64,000 nucleotides of DNA from Mermis nigrescens (lineage: Eukaryota; Nematoda; Enoplea; Mermithida; Mermithidae), in the NCBI GenBank assembly GCA_036768485.1, contig JAVLUZ010000323.1:744001-808000 (forward strand), read 5' to 3'. Shown one piece after another: positions 21,895 to 34,653 of the stretch (the stretch's first letter is position 1; each line of letters begins with the position of its first letter). The notes under the pieces were generated by a model. It saw only the letters and a program-made list of their open reading frames with translations, had not been told where the DNA came from and searched no databases. Made by a program: the position numbers and the translations under genes.

Positions 21895-24534
21895 GTGACA
21901 AATGGAACGTTATTTGGCCTTTGATCCGTTAAATTACAATTGACGTACTCCGACAAAAATTAAAATTACGATATTCAGAATGCCGATTCAATATACGTAA
22001 TTCATGTTATTCAGAATGCCGATCCAAACTATACGTTAATAAGCCATTGAAGGATAAGAATAAATTTATTCCCGTATCACGAGTGTCGCCTAATTTACCG
22101 TTACTGCGAAGAAGAAAAGCGACAAATTAGTGATTTCTAATATGTATGTCAACAAAAATACGGCTGATTGGTCTCGCCAAGCTTGGGAATACGCCGCTCG
22201 ACCAAGCCATGGAACGTTATTTGGCGTTCAATCCGTTAAATTACGATTGGCGTACTCCGACAGAATAAAATTACATTATTCAGAATGCCAATTCAGCTAT
22301 ACGTAATTCATGTTATTCAGAACGCCGATCAAGCTATACATAAAAAAGCCGTCAAAGGATAGAATAAATTTATTCCCGTACATCACGAGTGTCGCCTATT
22401 TGCCGTTACTGCCGAAAAGAAAAGTGACAAATTAGTGATTTTCTTTAATATATATGTCAGCAAATACGGCTGATTGGTCTCGCCAAGCTTGGAATACGCC
22501 ACTTGAACCAAGCAGATGGAACCTTATTTGGCCTTTGATCCATTAATTATGATTGACATACTCCGACAAAGAATAAAATTACGTTATTCAGTATGCCGAT
22601 TCAGCTATACGTAATTCATGTCATTCAGAACGCCGATCGAGCTATACGTAAAAGTTGCCGTCAGTGGAGTATGAATAAATTTATTTTCCGTATTCGCGAG
22701 TGCTCGCCGATTTGCCGTTACTGCCGAAAAGAAGAAAGTAACGGCAAAACTAGTGCATTTTCTTCAATAGTGTATGTCCGACAAAAATGCGGCTGATTGG
22801 TCTCGCCAAGCTTGGAGTACGCCAGCTCCAATTCCAAGCAATGGAACGGTATTTAGGGCGTTCGATCCGTTAAATTACGATTGACGTTCTCCGACAAGAA
22901 TAAAATTACGTTATTCAGAATGCCAATGCAGCTAATACGTAATTCATGTTGGTCTGAGCACGCCAATCGAGCTATACGTAAAAAAGCCGTCGAAGGATAA
23001 GAATAAATTTATTCCCGTATCTACGAGTGCCTTCGCCTAATTTGCCGTCACTGCCGAAGAAGATAAACGTACAAACTAGTGATTTTCTTAATATGTATGT
23101 CAACAAAAAATTCGTTACTGATTGGCCCCGCCAAGCTTGGAATACGCCGCTCGACTCAAGCGATGGAACGTTATTTGGCCTTCCTGATCCGTTAAAATTG
23201 CGATTGAAAACGCATCTCACGAGAATAAAATTACGTTATTCAGTATGCCGTTCAGCTATACGTAATTCATGTTATTCAAAGATGCCATGATCAGAGCTAT
23301 ACGTAAAAAAGCCATGTGACAGGATAAGTAACAAATTGTCTTCCCGTATCACGAGTGTCGCCCCTATTTTGCCGTTACTGCCAAAGAAGAAAAGCGACAG
23401 AGTAGTGATTTTCTTTAATATGTATGTTGACAAAATGCGCCTGATTGTTTTTGGCTCGAGCTTGGTATGCCACTCATCCAAGCCAATGGAATGTTATTTG
23501 GGCTTTGATCCGCTAAATTACGATTGGACGTTTTCCGACTTCAAGAATAAAATTACGTTATTCAGAATGCCGATTCAGCTATACAGTAATTCATGTTATT
23601 CAGAACGCCGATTAGGCTATACGTAAAAAAGCCGTCGAAGGATAAGAATAAATTTATTTCCGTATCACAAGTGTCGCCTAATTTGCCGTTACTGCCGAAG
23701 AAGAAAAAGCGACAAATTAGTGATTTTCTTTAATATGTATGTTGGCTTAAAAATATTGATTGATTGTCGGCCAAGCTTGGAATGCCGCTTCCTGACCAAG
23801 GGAGCAACGTTATTTGGCTTTTGATCCGTTAAATTACGATTGACGTACTCCGACAAGAATAAAATTACGTTATTCAGAATGCCGATTCAGCTATACGTAA
23901 TTCATGTTATTCAGAACTGCCGATTGAGCTATACATAAAAAAGCCGATCGAAGGATAAGAATAAATTTATTCCCATATCACGAGTGTCGCCTAATTTGCC
24001 ATTACTGCCGAAGAAGAAAAAGCGACAAATTAGTGATTTTTCTTTAATATGTATGTCAACAAAAATACGGCATTGATTGGTCTACTGCCAAGCCTGGGGA
24101 ATACGCCGGCCTTCCGACCAAGCGATGGAACGTTATTTGGCCTTTGAGTCCGATTAAATTATGATTGACGTACTCCGGCAAGAGACTCAGAATTACGTTA
24201 TTCAGTACATGCCGATTCAGCTATCGTGCAATTCATGTCATTCAGAGAACGCTGATCAAGCTATACATAAAAAAGCCGATCCCGAAGGATAAGGAATAAA
24301 ATTTATTCCCGTATCACGGAGTGTCGCCTAATTTGCCGATTACTGCCGAAGAAGAAAAAGCGACAAATTAGTGATTTTCTTTAATATGTTTGTCAACAAA
24401 AATACGGCTGATTGGTCCTGCCAAGCTTGGAATACGCCGCTTCGACCAAGCGATGGAATGTTATTTGGCGTTCGATCCGTTAAATTACGATTGGCGTACT
24501 CCGACAAGAATAAAATTAAGTCCATTCGAATGTA
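21895..24534. repeat. Satellite array, 307-328 bp unit, about nine copies
   Basis: The phrase GGAACGTTATTTGGCCTTTG marks each unit, at 21,904, 22,211, 22,518, 22,843, 23,165, 23,488, 23,801, 24,127 and 24,455 in variant form. Other shared blocks are AATACGGCTGATTGG, ATTACGTTATTCAGAATGCC, CAGCTATACGTAATTCATG and TTTGCCGTTACTGCCGAAG. Every unit carries a stretch open for about 70 codons in its best copies (PLLPKKKS, NKNTADWS, FDPLNYDW). Scattered one- to four-base insertions break it in most units. The array runs into an assembly gap. Confidence 0.95.
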
Positions 24535-24634
24535 NNNNNNNNNNNNNNNNNNNNNNNNNNNNNNNNNNNNNNNNNNNNNNNNNNNNNNNNNNNNNNNNNN
24601 NNNNNNNNNNNNNNNNNNNNNNNNNNNNNNNNNN
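24535..24634. other. Assembly gap (100 N)
   Basis: Exactly 100 N, a common placeholder for a gap of unknown size. Satellite lies on the left. On the right the sequence at once matches gene B's intron (37,793 onward). The missing DNA may hold more satellite and gene A's first exons. Confidence 0.95.
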
Positions 24635-25216
24635 AGCACCATGCGAAAATTTAAATTCCTATTGTCGGATGCTAATATTGGATTATCAATAATTTTATAT
24701 CGCATTTGTTAATCTTAATAAAGAATAAATAGAATAAGTTCTATTACTAATGAAAATTTTCTTTCAAAGTTGATTTTTTTAAAATGATTGACTAATTATT
24801 AATATTAAAATTTATCATAAAATTAATTGAGTCCCTTCAATTCACAGAAAAATAGTATGAATCTGATTTCAACGTGTAAACTTAAATTAGCTTTTTTACT
24901 TTATTTCTTAAAAGTTTGTGAAACCTAAAAATTTTACAGCTTTGAACCTGTGTTTAAGAGATAATCAGATGTTACTTTTGCCGATTTTAACTTTTCGCTG
25001 CCTTTAATCGAAAACTGATTTATTCCGACTTATGTATAAATGCTGCCAGTTGAATCCTTCGATAATTCTTTCTGCAAATTCTAAATGCGTGGGATAAGAA
25101 TATTGTCAATTTTATGAATAAGTCAATAATGAAAATGTATATTTTACAATTCTTGCGGTTTTTGTGCATATTCTTAATTTATTATCCTGGATGAACGCTT
25201 ACACTGACTTTGACAG

Positions 25217-28200
25217 GTTTTCATCAATGGCGACTCGTTCGATACCTTTAATGTGTTATCGGCTGATTATATGAAGGATCACCCTAATCTAAGAATTTAT
25301 ACTAAATTAAAAATAACGACTATGTGGTATTCTTCTGCAGCTGATCCAATATTGAACTCAACTGCACTAGAACGAAAGACACTAAAGCAGAAAGCAAGGC
25401 TAATTGAAGGTAAAAAATAGTAATCATAGCTTGATGTGCTTAGCAACATAGAAGGCTTTTGTTGGACACACAATTTGGATATGATAAGAATAGTAAACAA
25501 AGAGTCTTAATCGCCGAAAGTTTTGGAAACAAATTTCTCAGGTGGTAACAAAGTAACACGAAAGTTAAAACGGATCATCAACTCAGCACCATAAGTGTAA
25601 TGGCTTTGAAATTAAGGTGGAGATCATCAGTCATTCCTAGGGGTTAGGTGGAGGGTGGTAAATTGTCTTCACTTTCTTGCAAAAAAAGCCAAAAAGTACT
25701 TAAAAATAGCCAAAAACGCAATGGTTTCCATAAATTCTAAAAAGGGGATGGGGTAGGTCAAAAATTTTCTATCTTTGAGGGGACTGAGGAACGATTTAGT
25801 TTTGCTGGAGGATCCGCCATACCTTATGTACATGCATGCCAGGGATGCAATTTCTATTCACAAAATTCCTCAATACATTTAACGGACACTGATTTAAATT
25901 TCTAGATAAGTTGTTCTCGCAAAAAAACTAAATTATCTTAGGATGTCTATTTTGATGTACGGAAACGCATTCAAGTTCGAAGTGTTAAAGCCAAAAAAAT
26001 TCTAAAAATTTAATGGCTTTTACACTTCGAACATAAGTAATAATGCTTCTTCGTTATTTTGTTGCTACTTCGAATGAATATTTACAAAATCATAAGCAAT
26101 TGCAATACTGCAAAACATAAGACTCTAGTAAGTCGTGAAGCAGGAGCATAATCAAACCAAAAAATGAGCCAATGGAAATAAGTACGCAAAATGTCAAATT
26201 GATAACCCGTGCGAATTTCTGAATTCGCTTAACGTGATTGATAATTTACAGCCTAGTCCAAGGATTGACCGAACAAGCTTTTTTAGTTGAAAAGTCTGAA
26301 CAAATTAGGTTGAAATACCATATACACGAGCCTTATTGACAGATCCATATAGTTTCATTAATTTTTTGCAAGGAACGTCATTACGTTTTCCTTTTTAGGG
26401 AATACAAGACATTAAAAAATTTCGGCAAAATTGTCAAAATTCTTGCCAATTGAACGGAATATAGTTAAAACATGACTGTATGGCGAGAGACGCTGTAAAT
26501 TTGACTTTTCTTAGCAAATAGATAGCTAAAAACGCTTTAAAAAGCGCGTTTTCTACGAATTTTGAGGAAATTTTGGAAAAATTCTGGAAAATCACGAATT
26601 TTGTTAGTAAAGCGTAAAAAAAATGTATGAGTGGAGTTAAAATTTTTCTAGTGCATGGACATTAAAACCCCCTGGCCTACCCTTTTCCCTACATCTCTTA
26701 TAGATTTTATCTCAAATTATACCCGTATTATTCGTGTAAAATTACACGTCATGCTGGCACAGCAAAAATGCGATGGTGTATTGAAAACTTTCTCTAGATC
26801 GACATAACACATGCGTACGGGGGAGGGGTCTGTGTGTATCCCCCTACCAGAACTTTTGCAAGGCATACCCCTCCCTCCACGCCATCCCCCTCTTTGGGAC
26901 GTTTACGCACCCAAAATCTATTGCATGAATTATGAAAAAGCGCTAAACGATGCCGAACAGTATAATGTGATGTAATGAGAAGTACTCTGTCCATTCATTC
27001 ATTAATTCGGACACTTTTTGTCCAATACTTTGAGCGTATTTGATTGTCCAAGTCATTCCAACATTCTTATTATCATTTATTTTCATGCAAACTTAATCAC
27101 GGATATTTAAAAAAAGTGAAGCAAAATTAATTAAAGCTTTTTTACGTGTTATCCGGTGGAGGGATGAGGGGGTTAAAAAAATGACAAAAATATCTTAGAA
27201 AATCAATAAATTCATCATTTTAGCGCTATAATTACTTGCTAAAATTAATCATTTATTCCCTTCCCAAGGGAACTCGGATCACTTCTCCCAGCTCTTGACC
27301 GTAATTAAGATTGACATTTTGAGCTGACAACGAGGATATGTATTTGTGAAAAACACGATGTTATTAATTTTTACAAAAATATTTATTATTCTGTGCAGAG
27401 AAAAAATGTTAAAAAAATTAAATCAAATTGAGCAAAATACACCCAGCAATAAATTATTTCGGGCAAAGCGACAAAAATATCAGTATTTCGAGCCATCATC
27501 TTGTCGCTAAAAGGCGCAACTCTATATTTTCAAAAGTTTGTTTCAAGAAAGGTGTATTCATAGGCCATTTGCATCCTGAGTTGGGTCAGAAGCCTTTGTG
27601 GGGGGACGAAGGTAGGGGTCAAGACCGAACTTTTTTCACAAAATTTGGCAATGTTTTCTTTAGATTCGAATGCTACGAAGCTTGAAGTCGGCAGGTGCAT
27701 GCGAGGAAATACAGTGAGTCAACCTTATCTAATTTGTTTATAGCAAATTCTTTAGACAGGCATATAGAAACAAGATCATTCGTTAACTTGCTTATCACAT
27801 TAAATAATGGATTATTCGCTTTTAGTTCGGGTTTTCAAATTTACAGTGCTTTGGATTATGATTATTCATCAGAATTTCGCATTTATTCACTTATAGAAAC
27901 AGTGTTTTATTTTGGTGCACGGCAAAGATTTTTATCGATGTACAAAGACTTTTCGGTACCGTCTTTGTACTTAGTGCTTTGCAAACTTTTGCTAGGGGGT
28001 CAGCGCTATAACTATAGGGCCTGGGATCAAACCAAATATACCATTAGATAGAAAATGTGAAACGGAATTTATTGATGCCAGATTAATAATCAGTGTGCCT
28101 ATCACTTGTGCGAGAAACGGCTTTCAAAATGATCTGAGTATGATCACAAACCAATAAACAGACTACGTCGATTTTCAAGACATTTCCAAATATTTTCCAC

Positions 28201-31200
28201 GTTTCTGTGCGAAATTTCGTATGATTTTCGACCAGTCAGATTTTAGCAAGTATTTACGCCTCGACTTCATCTTCATGTATGGCCCAATGGTTTCGGCGGC
28301 AATTAATTTGATTGAATTTCCGGGCTAAATATCGTTACCCCATAATTCGGGTTGCATTAGCTCGCATGCAAGGCGCCTTGTCCTGAACAAAAACAGTCTG
28401 ACCAAGGACCACATATTTCCTAGGCTTAAAATAGGACCTAATTGATCTTGATATAAAACTTTGTACAGAAACGTGAAAAATATTTTGATAAGTATCGAAA
28501 ATCGACATTTATTAATTGTGTTCACACCCCGATTCTTTAAAAACTATTTCTCTTGCCGGTCTTAGTCAAACTGATTTTTTATTTGGCATCAATGAATTTC
28601 GTTTTAAATTCTGTATCTAACGGTATATTTGATTTGATCCCAAGTTCTATAGTTATAGCACTAACCCCCAGGCAAAAGGTTATTCACCACCCTGTACATG
28701 TACAAGGATTTTCGGGAAGGCGAAAATTGCAAAAAAGGTCTAAAATTCACAGAACGTTTCGGCGCTTTGCGCCGAAATGAGTAATTGAGTGTTCTAGAAA
28801 CCTTTCTAATGACAGAAATCGCATTTAAAAATAAAAAATGTCAAATTAGCTAAAATACACTACCAAAACTCTGACACATTTTTTTTACCACACTAAAGTC
28901 GCTACTGTACCACATTATAGTACCCAAAAATTTGTATGTACAAAATGTACAAAGACTTTTGAGGACCATCTTTGTACATGTACAAATGGACCTTGTACAG
29001 AAGAAACACTGTTCTCGTTTGCTTTCATTTTTTGAATTATCACATGTTTTTTTGATATTTTTTCTTTTATTTTCAACGTTTGAATAGGGGTCCTACACGA
29101 GATTGGTGCACGGTTTTGAAGATGGCAAAACGCTCTCGATCAAGGCAGTCGATAAATTTTACATTGCTCTGACAAACGGCCGTGAATTGACAACATTTTC
29201 TTTATACATCGATAGTGCAAAGAAAGTAATTCCGATAGTGGATAATTTTGAATATCTCGACCTTCAAATTGTCTAATTTTTAAGCTTTTTTTACTTTCAC
29301 GAAAGTTGCTAAAGAAATTATTGTTTTAGAAATAATGTTTTAAGTCGTTCTATTGTTTCACCCTTATTTTCATTTACTATATTCCGGGTCTAAGTAATAA
29401 GTATATAGCAACTATATCAGCCGTACATGCAACAGATGGAAGAGCTGGAATCCTCGTCGCAGATGGAATCTAGGGGGAGTTCCGGACCAGATGCGCACGT
29501 TTGTGGAGATTAGGGTACCCCTCAGATGAGAAAAATGGAAAATTTTCCACAGAGAATGAGAGAATCTGCAAGTAAAAAAAGGATAAAATTTAAGATTTCA
29601 TACAAAAGTGCTTAAAACTTACCAAAACCTTTGGAATAATTAAGTTTTAACACTACTTTTGCATTTATACTAGCTTTTCTATGTCATTTGGGCCCAAAAA
29701 TATCTTTTCTCTTGACCTTATCCGTCCGGATAACACTCCCCCCTAGATCGGTTACGCACTGTATCTTTGCCTGGCTAAACCCCCGACAATCAAAAAGTCG
29801 TCTTGAAAATCCATAGACCCCAGAAGGGTTCTAATTTTTGGCGATTTAGGCGGAAGTCGATCGTCTTCTCACCCGTACTCAAGATATTAGATTTGTGCCT
29901 TTTCCGACTTTACGGCTAAAATCAGCGCTTTCGACTCACAAAAGCGTTTTGGATAAAAACGATTCACGATGCGATCTTACTATGTTGTTTATGCAGGAAA
30001 ATTTATTAGATTCTAATTTGATCTAAATTTTGATTAATTTAAATATAATTTCAATTTAAATGTCACTTTTTATACAGAATCTTGCTATATTTCATAGAAG
30101 AACTTCCAATGCTTAAAAATCCGTTTTTGTTGCGGGAATAACACGCAACTGCATCTAGCACAGAGAATTGAAAAAATTAATAAAAATGAAGTCAAAATAG
30201 CTGAAATTCGCAAATTTTCCTTAAGAATGCCCGAAATTGACAAGGTACCATAGATATATAAATAGATTTTACGTTATGTCATCTCTAAACGCTGTCATGA
30301 TGGCCCTATTTTTTGATAAATCGTGAGGCTGCTTATCATTTATTTAAAATGCGTTTTGCTCTTTGAACAGTGAACAACAGGAATTTTTAAGATAGCCAGT
30401 GTCGGTCAGAGCTTGCATGAAAAGCTTTCAATCAAAAGTTATTCAATTAATAAGCAATTGCCCGATAGGATTAATGAATGCAAATCCAACAACGCATTCG
30501 ATTTGAAGATTCTGAGAGCGGATGATGATTTCGTGGTAAACTAACAAGAGTGCCGCATTTGAATAAACACACACAAAAATTTGATCATTGGTAGTGTCTT
30601 AGCGCGTTCCTATAATATACTTACTGCCCACAACACATGCCCACCCCCTAGAGCTATAAGGGGACACAACTGGTCGATCCCGTTTTGTTAAAGATAATAA
30701 AAAAATTCGCAGTGGTTGTTTTGTTTTTTGTTTTCCTTAACACTCAATACTCGGCTTGTGAGGAAAGTGGAAAGTTTTGGCATAACCTTAGAACGGACAG
30801 TAACTTTTGCAGTTTAATGTTTACACTTTCTAGTGCACGAAAAAACACGTTTTTACCCTTCTTAGTTTGCTAGCTTCGCCGTTTATACATTAAGACACGC
30901 AAAATATTCTTAAATATAGTACCTACGTCTGAAGAGTTACACAGCGCCCGTGAACGTACTTCTTGAAATTCTTTACAAAATTAGTTCTGAACGTGTAAAT
31001 TTAAGACTCAGGTGTAAAAAAAGTTTTTTGCCGATTTTTTGTCAGCCATTTTTGTTGATCGTGAATTGAGTTGTGCGGACTTTCCAAGAAAGAAGTACGT
31101 GCTGACCTATAGAAACACACTTGGTCGCGATTTATTGCACTGAACACTGAGTTATTTATGATGGTGTAAAGTACTTTGTCTTTGTTTAAAGAAAGCATTT

Positions 31201-33414
31201 CTGCTATAATTCTGTCTGCTACTTTATCTGATTATGAATTGGTAAGTTCGAACTAACGTTAAAAATAAGGGACATCAGAAGGGCCTAGCAGCGATGTTTC
31301 ATTTCAATATTGACTTAGTCCTAAAGGAGGTTACGTTCTAAGTCTAGGGTGAATAACACGTTTCTGCGTCGGTCTTGTCCACGACTTTCTCCGTTTACGA
31401 GTAGGAGCATGATCTCAACTGTAAGAATGCAATGCTTAAGGGTTGCACATTCTATCGGACGAATTCTTTTGAACTCAATGAAGGTGTGAAGTAGTTCACT
31501 CTACACATTTATTCTGCTCCCGGAGTGTTGAGGGGTCAATTTCTTCAAAACATGTTGTTCGGAATGACAGGATTACGAATCAGACTTTGAACATTCTTTA
31601 TACATAGCGGTTGTGTAAACTTTATTTTAAAATTAACTTTAGCTACAGAGCATTACCGAAGAAAAAGTTTTTAGAAATTTCTCATAAACGTTAGGATTTT
31701 CCAGTACCATTCGGATTAAGAATGAACTGCAATTCTCTTTACATCCTCTATTTGTGTACACTTAACCCTTTAAGATAACCTCACGTCCACCAGGCTGTAC
31801 ATTGTAAGAACTAAGCTTGTTTACAAAGTGTTCTCCATTAGATTAGGTTTAAGATGTGAATCCAACTTTGTTCCTATGTAAATTTTTAAATGAAAATAAT
31901 CTTGATTTAAAAACTTTACAGAGCTTAAATTTTTTAAACACTGTTCCTGTGTTGTTCAAGTATTTTGATCGATTTGCACGAATACTTTTGATTAAAAAAA
32001 ACGCTTTGACTGAGCTAGAAGGACAAATAAACTTGGAATCGCGGATTGTTAAAGCCATAGAAAGATGAACTAGGAAAAATCACTTATGCGCGCAAAAAAT
32101 TTTAAAAGGTTGCTAAAAATCAGATTTTTCTAAGCAACATAGAAATCGAAGTATGTTTCGCGGCCTCTGAAAAAAAGTTGTGCTTTCGAAACATTTTTTA
32201 CTGGTATAGTGAAGAGATAGGAAGGAAAGTTAGCATAAGTGCAAATCGCGGACGCAAATTTTTTTCAATGCTTTATGAGCATAGCGTTTAAGGCGGCCTA
32301 AATTGACCTTCTAATTTGCATCAGTAGGACAGCCGAATTAGCATTCCCGTACACTATTGCTAAATCGAAAGATCAGTTCTAAAAATTTTGCTTCAATGTT
32401 TTTCCGCGCATAGTCGTTCTCGCAGAAAGGTGCGCTGACGACAGCTTATGGCCTTTCATTGAACATAGTCACCACAACTGAAAATACTTGTTCGGTATAG
32501 GGGAGCAGCACCAAAATCCTGGGGGTTGTACATGATTTTTCATAGGTAAAAAAATAATCTGAAAAAGGATAGTATGGCGAAAAAAACACCTTTTTTAAAA
32601 CGTTTCTCGTCGAGCACTTTCCATTGTGTATCAAAACTTGCGCAACAAATTTCAAAAAGTGAATTCTGGGGGTTTTAGGCCTTCTGATGGGAGATTATCC
32701 CCCACACCCCTTTCGCCAAGCCCACGTGTGTTGATCGGCAGTACTGTCACACTGATGCAAATGAGAATGTCAATCTAGGCCACCACGAGTACAAACGCGC
32801 TTTAGAAAGTACGGTCAACGATTGTGCATTTATGCCCGAAACTTTGGCCCCGGCCAAGTAGCCAATTTAGTTAGAGATCGGTATCGAATGATAAATAATA
32901 TACTATTCCAATTTAAAGTCAGTACGTTTACCGAGCTTTGAACGATTTATGACGGTTAAGCGATAGCAATGCTAAGCGACTTCTTTAATCTTGCTGTATC
33001 CAATGCTTATTGAATAATATAAAGTGTGACTGTAATCAAATCACCAAGCGAATTCATCAAATGATTTCTGGAATGAATATTTTTAGTTATCACTGTATTA
33101 TAGTAAGGCTATCAAGCGGAATTCATTCTACAAATGACAGATGATTTTCTCTGATAATCTTTTATCGCGTTTTTTGTTTTGAACTTTAATTACAGGTGTA
33201 TTACAATGGTCATCATTTGGCGCATTATTCATTGATGAATATACCTAAGAATTATTCGAACTTCAACACGTCTTATTTCTATATTCACCGCTACTACTCC
33301 AATCTAAAGTCAGTCTGTTACGAAGATACATCCATTGGAAAGTTTAGTCGAAGTAATCCGATACGCTTTAAATGCTATGCCTGCTATTTTGCTAGAAAAT
33401 TACAGATAATATAA
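25217..33414 (+). CDS. Galectin-like gene A, two-domain, 5' part missing
   Basis: Five exons are seen: 25,217-25,409 (end of CRD1), 27,664-27,713 (linker), 29,088-29,225, 30,392-30,535 and 33,196-33,414 (CRD2, stop TAA). All have AG before and GT after, and joining phases fit (1, 0, 0, 0). The galectin signature is clearest where AFDLKILRADDDFV meets VYYNGHHLAHY, the family's 'F.L.I......F.V.VNG.H...F' strands. CRD1 ends VFINGDSFDTFN and HPNLRIYTKLKIT. CRD2 starts GSYTRLVHGFEDGKTLSIK. Galectins are beta-sandwich lectins that bind beta-galactosides, but the sugar-contact residues H-NPR and W-G-E-R are not conserved here, so another ligand is possible. No signal peptide is visible. The first exons should lie left of 24,635 in the gap, or may be lost. 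Every exon present is intact. Confidence 0.75.
25975..26032. repeat. Intronic hairpin, gene A copy
   Basis: GTTCGAAGTGTTAAAGCC pairs with the later GGCTTTTACACTTCGAAC with one mismatch, around about 20 nt. This is the partner of the perfect hairpin in gene B at 39,144-39,201. Confidence 0.7.
27898..29013. mobile_element. Insertion in gene A intron, absent from gene B
   Basis: Gene B (around 41,080-41,100) and gene A share intron sequence on both sides of this block (CACTTATAGA... and ...CACATGTTTTTTTGATAT), but B lacks the block. Its ends form a short inverted repeat, AACAGTGTT (27,898) and AACACTGTT (29,005). Near both ends lie GTACAAAGAC / GTCTTTGTAC words (for example the 10-bp stem at 27,940-27,970). 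The right third (28,750-28,986) matches positions 1-283 of the window in inverse. No transposase is seen. A non-autonomous DNA element is likely, possibly nested. Confidence 0.6.
32496..32729. mobile_element. MITE family 'CATAGG', copy 3 (gene A last intron)
   Basis: Starts TATAGGGGAGCAGCACCAAAATCCTGG, has GGCGAAAAAAACACC and CGTTTCTCGTCGAGCAC in the middle, and ends CCCTTTCGCCAAGCCCACG. It sits at the same place in the intron as the copy at 47,622 in gene B, so it predates the duplication. Confidence 0.7.
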
Positions 33415-34653
33415 ATTCTGTTTTAAGATCATGCTTGATAAGAAAACAAGTTAGGGTAATATAAAAAAACAATTCGAGACTTTTTGCATTAAATAGACTA
33501 TAACTGACCGGAAATTGTAAAAAATGGGGTTAACTGTAAACTTACTATGTCTCCCTTCGAATTCTTCACCCCCATTTTGATATTCTTTTTTCAAACTACT
33601 AGTGTTGTTTGGGCATATATCACATTTTGTGCTCACAGCAAACAGTAAAAACATCATTCTTAGACCGACATTTATATTCTCATTAGAGCACTGAAACAAA
33701 AAATATTTGAAGTAAGTTGATGAAATTTAAGTGTGGCTATCGAAAAATGGCTATATTTCGCAATCGCTGACAGAAAACCGATACGTTTGAACCATAAACT
33801 AGCTAAGAACGCTGAAAAAGCATATTTTCAAGGTTTTTCGCTTCACCGAAAATTTGCAGCAGCTTCAAAAAAGTCGGCTAAGGTTTAAATTTTTGAGTAG
33901 AGGCATTTTGTTTCGTAAAATTCAGTCGAATTCCGATCTTACTCTCCCCGCTACCATAGCCGACTACATGCGATTTTACTTACTGATTTCGATTATAACT
34001 GAGTCAATCCTTATTGCATTTCATTAACGTCGATCCAAAACTAACACATTCTAAAGGCCAATCTTAAATATGAAAACAAAAACAAAAGAGAGAGTAAAAT
34101 TCACAATTATAAGGTGAGTTAGAGTGAGAGCGCCTTGTGCAGGCAGGATAATGCAATGCTTGAAAGGTAGAAAAGCATGTTGGGAGTTTAAGCACCTACG
34201 ACACAATGTTCACAAACCAACCTTTAACGAAAGAAAGGTTGAAAAATAAAGGTAGGGAAGTGCATGCGCAACATAGAGCATAATGCTAAAAGTGCAAAGA
34301 AGTGAAAACAATGTTTTCAAATCAAATAAGCGTTTTGTCTGATAAACGTGTAACATTCTGAGGGTCATCAGATCTCTGTCGAATGAATTGTCTGCGTCTC
34401 CAATTATGAAAATAAAACGAAAATTATTGTGCGAAAAAATAAAGCAAAATTAATGTCAAATAACAAAATCTTTTGCAAATTTCGTGCACAAATAAGAAAA
34501 ATTGCAGTTTCTTTATTTAACATAAGTTTTGCAGGTTGACGTTAGGTTAGAAAAAATCTCTGGCAAACTCTTCTCTCTTTTCAGACCGAAACGACCCTTC
34601 TCCGTCGCCTTCGATTGACCATAATGCGCTTCGAATAGGAAAAACATTTTCAG
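33415..34653. other. Intergenic region between genes A and B
   Basis: 1.24 kb from the stop of gene A to the first coding exon of gene B. It matches the B-C spacer (49,246-50,302) in several blocks, for example CATTCTGAGGGTCATCAGATC and GTGCAAAGAAGTGAAAACAATG. The promoter of gene B must lie here or in upstream non-coding exons. No TATA box stands out among the AT-rich background. An AG at 34,583 after a pyrimidine tract (CTCTCTTTTCAG) may start a non-coding exon. Confidence 0.5.

Noticed and set aside
30685..30873. Frame starting LLKIIKKFAVVVLFFVF that looks like a signal peptide
   Set aside because: It begins with TTG, has no ATG, and the matching regions in genes B (42,818) and C (57,010) are shifted or broken. 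It lies inside the last intron.
31856..32068. Frames at 31,856-32,068 and 44,276-44,506 with similar residues (VLFKYFDRFAR / MLFKYFDRSTH)
   Set aside because: Similarity follows from intron duplication. Flanking splice sites are not conserved, and the ends diverge in frame.
32742..32861. 40-codon open stretch in gene A's last intron, starting YCHTDANENV
   Set aside because: In gene B the matching sequence has lost a base and is interrupted by the hAT MITE. No donor or acceptor pair is conserved, so it is intron.
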